From Phorcus lineatus (Eukaryota; Mollusca; Gastropoda; Trochida; Trochidae), in contig OV121098.1 of assembly GCA_921293015.1 (NCBI GenBank), positions 17,384,161 to 17,448,160 on the forward strand: 64,000 nt of DNA, in the 5' to 3' direction. The notes under the pieces are model-generated. The model saw only the letters and a program-made list of their open reading frames with translations, had not been told where the DNA came from and searched no databases. Made by a program: the position numbers and the translations under genes. Positions 21,701 to 30,600 of this stretch are shown one piece after another (position 1 is the first letter of the stretch; every line of letters starts with the position of its first letter).

Positions 21701-22990
21701 TTTACATATTTGACCCCAACAACATACAACGTTTGAGTCATTAGCGCGCGTCTTTGTCCAGTTTTCGATCGCAAAAAAAAACTCGACTGTAACTATTTTA
21801 ATGTCACTATACTGAAGCGATAATTATTTAAAGGTTGATTTTCATAAACAACTACCACGCCCGCAAATTTAAGCGTTTAAAACCTCCGGCATAACAATAA
21901 CAATGAATCCCGGAAATTTTACAAACGCAACTATTTATCTTCTAAATGATATGTACTATCAGTGTAATGAGATAGTGGGTGATTGAGTAATTGTTTAAGT
22001 GACACAGTGTATGTTTAGAATTATTGTGTTATGCTTAATTATTTACCAATTTACCATGTGTTCTACATAAAGTTCAAATTATGGTTTAAAAATATGTTTT
22101 CATCACTTAAATGCCAAAATTATCATATTTACTTGTTTTCTATAATAATCTACAAACGGCAATATAAACGTTTCTAGATTGAAATTATAAGTCACGTTTG
22201 CTTGCATAGCCTACTGCTTATGATATATGCTTAACACTACCATACCATATCTGCCGTTGTGTCAGCTGTAGATAAGTTTCCGAAATTACGTTTGAATCAC
22301 TGACGCGCGCCGATGTCCCGTTTTCGATCCCAGATCACAACTTTAAGATGTTAATCTAAATATATGAGGTGCTAAGCATTAAAGTGACACAGAGTATGTT
22401 TTAGAATTGTTTATGTCCCTTACACAAGAGCCAAATTACCATTTGTCCCACAATTAAGTTCAAATCGCCTACCTAACTGGCATCTTTATATCCCAAATTC
22501 CCAAATTGTGCTTTTTTATGTTTTCAATGATAACTGAAAAACGGCCATTTTTATGTTGGGACCTCGAAATTCAGCGTGCACAATTCATATTTACATTTCT
22601 GTCTGCTGTAAATAAGTTTCCAAAGTTACGTTTGAGTCAATGACGCGCGTCATTGTCCGGTTTTCGATTACGAGTTAAGACTTTAACCTGTTTGTCACTA
22701 TATTGAATTAATAAGCACTTCAAGTTAAATGATAAATTTTGAAAACAACCACCACTTCTCGATAGATTAACACCATTTAGTTTGGCATATTTGACTCCAA
22801 CAACAAACTATGTGGCCGTTTAAAACTTCTAAGCATTATTAAGTAGAGAACTATAGTGGTTGTATCTTAAAATACAACCACTAGTTCTCGCCTTAATAAT
22901 GCGTATAGTTCTCGACTAAATAACACAGTTTTTTAAGTTTAATATATTTGAAACGACAACACACTCTCTACCCCTTTAAATGCCGCTTGG
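21700..22990. repeat. Cluster of diverged repeat units
   Basis: At least three diverged copies share CGTTTGAGTCA, a GCGCG block, TGTCCGGTTTTCGAT and a downstream TGTCACTATA-like phrase (about 21732, 22288, 22630). A related sequence lies inverted inside 27520-27997. A perfect short hairpin (GTGGTTGTAT / ATACAACCAC) sits at 22858-22883. There is no gene. Confidence 0.6.
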
Positions 22991-23220
22991 GCAATAGCCC
23001 AGCCATTAGCGGCGTGAATATTGTAATGATACCGTTAGTCTAAACAATTAAGTGTGCATTTTTCAGTTTTAGTGCATGGAAGAAAGAGTTTATAAGCCTT
23101 AATTTAAGATTGAAGTAGATTTATGATATACTAAATATAATGGAATACACTAATAGTTATAATTGAAACACACTTGATATACAAGGATAGACCTACCACT
23201 AACATATATATAATGATTAT

Positions 23221-23466
23221 ATTAGGCTCCTCGATCCCGCCTTTCCAATTTATTGGATCCGCCCCTATACGTCATTTGATTGATAAGTAGTTCTTTTTCA
23301 ATTATTTCGAAATATTGTTTTAATCCGGCACTCGACTGCGGCGTTGGAAGAGTATCGGGAAAACTGGTTTGCCGGTCACACAAATACCGGTGGCGTACGC
23401 CGGGTGGTACACTTTGTTATTAAACACAGCCACTGGGAGCAATTTCACTTATCACCGGCCAGCACG
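23221..23466 (+). promoter_or_regulatory. Probable GTF2H5 promoter and 5'UTR
   Basis: This GC-richer pocket contains TCCAATTTATTGGATCCGCC (CCAAT in both orientations and a GC-box-like CCGCCCC) at about 23246-23270, just upstream of the GTF2H5 ATG. The frame is open upstream of the ATG but contains no in-frame ATG. Promoter identity is inferred from position. Confidence 0.4.
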
Positions 23467-23682
23467 ATGGTGAATGTAATGAAAGGAGTGTTGGTCGAAT
23501 GTGACCCGGCAATGAAACAGTTTCTACTTCATTTAGACGACACAAATGCTCTTGGTAGAAAGTTCGTTTTGCAAGATTTGGACGATTCACACATGTTCAT
23601 TTCCGCAGATATTGTCGAGATTTTACAGGATAAAATAGACGATCTCATGGACCGGCTATCGTTCCCACTTGCTGAGAAATAA
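23467..23682 (+). CDS. GTF2H5: TFIIH subunit 5 (TFB5/TTDA), 71 aa
   Basis: The 71-codon frame begins [20 protein letters not shown] and ends [12 protein letters not shown], with the family signatures [27 protein letters not shown] and the C-terminal helix. Length equals that of human GTF2H5. The protein is the smallest core TFIIH subunit; it binds p52/GTF2H4, stimulates XPB ATPase and is needed for nucleotide excision repair and stable TFIIH. The frame is open 41 codons upstream from a TTG, but homology and the first ATG set the start at 23467. It is one exon, unlike vertebrate GTF2H5, so intron loss or an intact retrocopy are both possible. AATAAA overlaps the stop region at 23678-23683. Confidence 0.93.
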   Translation: MVNVMKGVLVECDPAMKQFLLHLDDTNALGRKFVLQDLDDSHMFISADIVEILQDKIDDLMDRLSFPLAEK

Positions 23683-24452
23683 ATTGGAAATGTTGAAATT
23701 TTCACTTTGCGTTACAATATCATTGCTTTGTTTACGAAACATTTTGTTCTGGAAGAATCTTGTTATGGACCTAATTCAAATCAGCAAAATCAAGTGTTTT
23801 CTTAGCGGACTTTCAATTTGAGTTTACCCAGTAGAGTGGTAAGTTTCAAAACCCTTCTTTTGATCTGCCAGTTCTAGTCTACATTGCCTATCTTTCTTAA
23901 AAAAAGAAAAATTAATGGCACAATAGTTTCAATGTCTCATTAGCTAGTATTTGGCTTTTTCAGTATGGGGTGCCAAATGAGACTATCACTGTCTAGTAAG
24001 CTTACTCAATAGAAAGTACTTATAGCTTACTGCCCCAAATTAGTATAAGCTCAGATGTTCCTTTTCAGGGTTAGACCTGCAAATGAATCTTAGTTTTTGC
24101 AGTTTCCATGGAAACATGACTAAAACAGTAACTCTATGCCACTACGTTCACATAAGTCTTTTTTTTCATGAATAGAGCCTTATTGTATTGTATCATCCCA
24201 TCATATTGAAAAGCCTTTTTGATATGCAACATCGATCAGATGCAAATGATAAATACAAATAGTTAAACGTAAAACATCGCAGTCAACATCAAAACCTTTA
24301 AAGTGACATTTACTATTTTTCATAAATATCTATGAAGCCTTAAAAAAGAGCCAAAATACCATATGTCCCTAGTTAAGTTCTTTCTGTTTATCGATCACAA
24401 ATCAGAACTTTAAGCTGTAAATCGTCACTATGCTTCCTTCTGCAGCAGTCTG
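23683..24452. other. Interval between GTF2H5 and ZNF511
   Basis: No coding exon is recognised. A TTCTGCAG acceptor-like site ends at 24445, eight bases before the ZNF511 ATG, so an upstream 5'UTR or N-terminal exon of ZNF511 may lie in this interval. Confidence 0.4.
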
Positions 24453-24610
24453 ATGATGGAACAGGAACAGTCAAGGACAGGGTTATCATGGAGCTGGCGG
24501 CCCAGGAAGCGACCACGGGAAGCACTGGATGTTTTCTTTGAAGAAGGGGACGAGGTGTGCTTTCCAGGGTCGAGGCCTGTGGTGGAGGTGGAGGAACGGG
24601 ACGTAAACAG
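24453..24610 (+). CDS. ZNF511: ZNF511 exon 1
   Basis: It encodes REALDVFFEEGDEVCF and ends phase 2 in AACAG before GTGGGC. An alternative run-on open frame reads to 24734 but lacks family similarity, so the donor is preferred. A TGCAG ending at 24445 leaves a frame open leftward, so the true N-terminus could be upstream. Confidence 0.7.
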
Positions 24611-27600
24611 GTGGGCAGCCAGGGTAACCATGGTTATTGTTCCCCGCTTGCGAAAGAGAAGAGTGGGGGACATATTATTCAGCTCTGTACGTCAGTCCTT
24701 CTGTAGGACCGCCTCATTCGAGTTCGCGCGATAACTCATGAACTGCTGCACCTAGAGTCTTCGAAATTTATACAAGTAGGCATATGGGGAATACAGAGAC
24801 ACCAGTCAATTTGTGTGACCATCAACTCGTGCATTTTTAAGGTCACCGCAATATCTCATAAATCACTGAACCAAGAGTTCAAATTTGGTATCAGACTTCA
24901 ATGAGGAGTATCCAGACACAAGTCTCTTTGGAAGATTGAATACCTTTTTAAGGTCACTACGATACTTTGACCAGTTTTACAAATGTTACTGCAATCTCAA
25001 AAACTGTTGCAGTGAGAGTCTTCAGATTTGCTTGAAGATTTCATTCGAGAAGTATGAAGACATCAGATTCTGGTGGCTTTGACTTCAAACTTTGACCAAC
25101 TTTTGTTATTGGTATGATCACTAGGTCCAGACCCTGATTTGACGTTTTTGGCCATCTTAGTATTGACTAGCTTGTCTTCAGGACAATTACAATAGAATCA
25201 CACATGAAAAGTTAACCACTCTGAAAAACTGTGATGTGTGTCCATCATTTTACCTCATTTCTTGATCGCGACAGGGGACATGGCCACATTTGTGACAAAT
25301 ACTTGTTATAGTTGTTATTATACCCCCGCCTTACAGCGTAAGCGGGGTATATAGCGTTCATTCTGTCCGTCCGTCTGTCTGTCTGTCCGTCTGTCCGTCC
25401 GTCACAAATCTTTGTCCAGAACATATCTCCTAAACTATACATGCTAGCTTCACCAAACTTCATACACTTATCAACCATGATCCTTAGATGTGCCTTTTGA
25501 GGGTTAGACCAACAAATGATTTTTATTTTTTGCAGTTTCCATGGAAACATGACTAAAACAGTGACTCTATGACCAAGTCCTTTGTCCGGAGCATATCTCC
25601 TAAACTATACATGCTAGCTTCACCAAACTTCATACACTTATCAACCATGATCCTTAGATGTGCCTTTTGAGGGTTACACCAACAAATGATTTTTATTTTT
25701 AGCAGTTTCCATGGAAACATGACTAAAACAGTGACTCTATGACCAAGTCCTTTGTCCGGAGCATATCTCCTAAACTATACATGCTAGCTTCACCAAACTT
25801 CATACACTTATCAACCATGATCCTTAGATGTGCCTTTTGAGGGTTAGACCAACAAATGATTTTTATTTTTTGCAGTTTCCATGGAAACATGACTAAAACA
25901 GTGACTCTATGACCAAGTCCTTTGTCCGGAGCATATCTCCTAAACTATACATGCTAGCTTCACCAAACTTCATACACTTATCAACCATGATCCCTAGATG
26001 TGCCTTTTGAGGGTTAGACCAACAAATGACTTTTATTTTTTGCAGTTTCCATGGAAACATGACTAAAACAGTGACTCTATGACCAAGTCCTTTGTCCGGA
26101 GCATATCTCCTAAACTATACATGCTAGCTTCACCAAACTTCATACACTTATCAACCATGATCCCTAGATGTGCCTTTTGAGGGTTAGACCAACAAATGAT
26201 TTTAATTTTTTGCAGTTTCCATGGAAACATGACTAAAACAGTGACTCTATGACCAAGTCCTTTGTCCGGAGCATATCTCCTAAACTATACATGCTAGCTT
26301 CAACAAACTTCATACACTTATCAACCATGATCCCTAGATGTGCCTTTTGAGGGTTAGACCACCAAATGATTTTTATTTTTTGAGGTTTCCATGGAAACAT
26401 GACTAAAACAGTGACTCTATGACCAAGTCCTTTGTTCGGAGCATTTATCCTAAACTATACATGCTAGCTTCAACAAACTTCATACACTTATCAACCATGA
26501 TCCCTAGATGTGCCTTTTGAGGGTTAGACCAACAAAAGATTTTTATTTCTTTTGCGCTTTCCATGGAAACATGACTAAAACAGTGAATTTATGACTAAGT
26601 CCTTTGTCTGGAGTATATCTTCTAAACCGTACATGCTATCATCACCAAACTTCAAACACTTATCCATATTGGTGCGTCTCTTGAGGGTAAGACCAAAAAA
26701 TTATTTTTATTTTTTGCGTTTTACATGGAAACGTTACTAAAACAATGACTATCTGACAAAGTGCTTTTTCCTGAGCATATCTCCTAAACTATACATGCTA
26801 GCTTCAACAAACTTAATACACTTATCAACCATGATCCCTAAGTGAGGTTTTTGAGGGTAAGACCAACAAAGAAAGCCAGACTATAGTTTGAAGCGGGGGT
26901 ATGTGAGCTGTGCTCACTTCTTTACTTGTTGTCTTCAGCAAAGTTCATGCTTTTGTAGCTCTCCCTCTACTTCTAAAATGCTGTATCAAAGATGTATCAA
27001 GGACAAGAATTCTGAGTTCACAAAATTAATGCCCCTTCAAAAAGTTGAGATATTGTTGATGATTGTATATGTAATGTAGACAATTTTTTTATGTTGCAGA
27101 CTAGCAGAGTTCCCTTGTGGTATATCTGGATGCTGTCAAATGTTTGACTCAATCTCAGGGTATATTTCATTTCATCTTGAAATCACAATCACAGCAGCTT
27201 GTTGTTTCATGCAATCACAAAATCTGTTTGAATCAATCTTGAAATATGTGTAATAGGCGCCCTCCGTTACGCATCTCAGTGATAGGTGTTAAACAAGATT
27301 GCACCTTGAAGATAACCTATTACATGTTTCTATATGGTCTTTACGTTTAGTATTTTTATTGTGTGATGGTAACTTAGTAAAAGCAAGGAGTAAAATCTCT
27401 TCTTTTCAATGGTATTTGTCAATTCTTTAAATCAAAATAGAAGTCAAGGTAGAAATGTAAATAATCAACAATTTATTCAGGAAAATAAGAGACGCATTAA
27501 AAAAATGTTAATTGTAATATTAAAGAGCCACTCGGTGAGTTGTTGGAGTCATATATGCCAAACTTAATCAGTGGTGTCATTTGATCGCGTAGTATCGACT

Positions 27601-30600
27601 GTTACTAAAAAGACACATTTTAAAGCTTATCGGTATTTATACAGTGACAATATGAAGGTAAAACGTCGCAATTTTGATCGAAAACCGGACAGTGGTGCGC
27701 GTCAAATAGTCAAACGTAATTATAGAGACTTATCTAAAACAGCCAGGAGGGCAGTTAGGAGTTGACAGTGATTTTTAGGTTAAATAACTAGTATCCATGT
27801 ATATTGGACTTGATAGCCACACTTCTGTGCGTTTATAAGGCTGTTTTTAGATTTTCATGGAAAACCAGTATTTGTCATATATATGTCTTTTGGACATGAA
27901 AAGTTAAGATGTTTTGATTTTATATCACCACATTTTACATTAAGGTTCGTATGAAAGGTAAATAATATGTTATGAAAGTCACGGAGTGGCTCTTTTAGCT
28001 ATATTTCCTGCTTTTTGAATGTGCCAGAAGCTTGAGAAGTAGCTTATATTTCAACATAGGTTGGTATTGAAATGTTTGACTGAGCCACCTCTGTAGGGAG
28101 AGAATAAGGAACTAAATGGGGGAAAAAAATCAGAGATTATTTTAAACTGAGTTTCTCTAATCCATTTATTTTATCAATTATCATTTAAAGCAAATTATTT
28201 TGTTCAGAATTAAGTTCAGTACCAGAAAAATAATTGTGGTACACAAATTGGATTTCTTTCCTGCAAACAAACAAGAGATGTTCATTAAAACGGTAACATC
28301 TCCAAAGTATTCACAGCAATCAATATATTCCACTGAATAATTCATTTACTTCTGTGTTACCCGATGGGCTTATGGCATGGCAAGGCGTCCGTCCATCCGT
28401 CCGTCCATCCGTCCATCCGTAAACTTTTAACTTTTTCGACTTCTTCTCCAGAACCAATGACTCTAGAGAGCTGAAATTTTATGTGCATACTCCTTGGCAA
28501 ATGGGGATTCTAAATTGTAGATTTCGTGACCCCATGACCCCAAATGGGGTCACAAGGGTCAAAACCTTAAAAATCTATTTTAATCTTCTTCTCCAGTTCC
28601 AAAAGGTCCAGAGAGCTGAAAAGGTGTGTGTAGACTCCTTGGGCACTGGAGATTCTAAATTGTAGATTTTGTGACCCCATGACCCCAAATGAGGTCACAG
28701 GGGTCAAAACATGAAAAACCTATTTTCATCTTCTTCTCCAGTTCCAAAAGGTCCAGAGAGCTGAATAGTTGTGTGTAGACTCCTTGGGCACTGGAGATTC
28801 TAAATTGTAGGTTTGGTGACCCCATGACCCCAAATGGGGTCACAGGGGTCAAAACCTGAAAAACCTAATTTCATCTTCTTCTCCAGTTCCAAAAGGTCTA
28901 GAGAGCTGAAAAGGTGTGTGTAGACTCCTTGGCCAACGGGGATTCTAAATTGTAGGTTTGGTGACCACTTGACCCCAAATGGGGTCACAGGGGTCACAGG
29001 GGTCAAAACCTTAAAATCCTACTTTCATCTTCTTCTCCAGTTCCAAAAGGTCTTGATAGCTTAATAGTTGTGTGTAGACTCCTTGGGCACTGGAGATTCT
29101 AAATTGTAGGTTTGGTGACCCCATGACCCCAAATGGGGTCACAGGGGTCAAAACCTGAAAAACCTAATTTCATCTTCTTCTCCAGTTCCAAAAGGTCTAG
29201 AGAGCTGAAAAGGTGTGTGTAGACTCCTTGGCCAACGGGGATTCTAAATTGTAGGTTTGGTGACCACTTGACCCCAAATGGGGTCACAGGGGTCAAAACC
29301 TTAAAATCCTACTTTCATCTTCTTCTCCAGTTCCAAAAGGTCTTGATAGCTTAATAGTTGTGTGTAGACTCCTTGGACAATGGGGATTCTGAATTGTAGG
29401 TTCGGTGACCCCTTGACCCCAAATGGGCAATGGGCCTTTTTTATTTGATTGTGAATAACTCGGACGTTGGGACAGGCTATCTTTCCTACACTGCCCATGA
29501 CCCCATGGTCTAAACCACAACACCTATTTCTTTCAAAAGTCTGATGAGCTACAGAGCTCATGGCTCTATTTTTGCAATTTGACTTAAGTCCAACGAGATT
29601 TTATTGAATCTTTCTTTCATATATGTTCTCCCCTACTGGCACTGTTTGGCTGCAGGTATGAGGTCCACTACAACAGCTGTCACAGACACACTTGTCGGGT
29701 GTGTCACCGCACCCTGCCGTCAAACAAGCTGCTGGAGATTCATCTCCGCGAGTCCCATGATCCTCTCTTCCAGCTCACCACAGGTGATAAGGTAGGAAGA
29801 TCGAGTTATCACCCTTCTTGCATGGACATGTAGCTTAGTAGCAATTTGAGAATTAGTGATAATTTGGATTTCAGTCTCATCAAGAAAACACTTTTAGTGC
29901 ATGTTGATTTCCAATATTCGAAATGTATCCTGAATTTGACAAATTATATTTTACGAAAGTTGAGGTAGTTTTAAAAGAAAGTGATCCTTCTGACATAAAT
30001 GAATAATTCTCTTTGTTAACAAATCATAATATAAATAATTATTTATTAAAATGTTGTGTTCATGGACGCTTTTTTTCCAGTTTACATGTCTGGTAGAGGG
30101 TTGTGAGAGCAGGTTTGAATCCGCAAAGAGACGACAGAGCCACCTCATCAAGGTGCACAAGTATCCAGCCAGCTTCCGCTTCAATCGCGCCAAGCAGAGG
30201 TTACAATCAGCATGCTTAGTTAACCAACCCTAAAGTTTCTCAATATTATTTTGACCAAATTAGGTTCTTAAGGCCTCACTTTCCAGCGTCCATTAGTATC
30301 CCCTCGTCATATGATATGGAATGGATAGCTGAAAGAAACTTAGTGTCCTGAATAATAATCACATGCTTTTGGGCTTTGAACTTCTCAATCTCATTAAATC
30401 AAATTCCTATATACGCTCAGCAGATAATAGTTTTCACCAGGCTTAATTACTTAAGCTGTCAGATTAGCTTTTTACAAAGCTGAAAAGCAAAACAATCAGT
30501 AATTCGCTTTTGATTTTGCAAAATAGGGTATGATCTTCGCTACTCAGAATATAAGCATTTCAAAACTCCTATTTATACCTACTTTTTAAATGTCGATAAC

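Noticed and set aside
24611..24734. Extension of ZNF511 exon 1 past the donor
   Set aside because: The extension loses family similarity, whereas splicing at AACAG/GTGGGC joins the finger exons in frame.
25245..25550. 101-codon minus-strand frame with DGRTDGQTDRRTDR
   Set aside because: It is the GTCCGTCC/GTCTGTCT repeat leader read through; not a protein.
27571..27765. 64-codon basic protein inside the TTAA element
   Set aside because: No transposase motif and it matches diverged non-coding repeats at 21.7-22.7 kb.
28655..29561. Several 65-86 codon minus-strand proteins
   Set aside because: They are the same 145-base tandem unit read repeatedly, lying in a ZNF511 intron.
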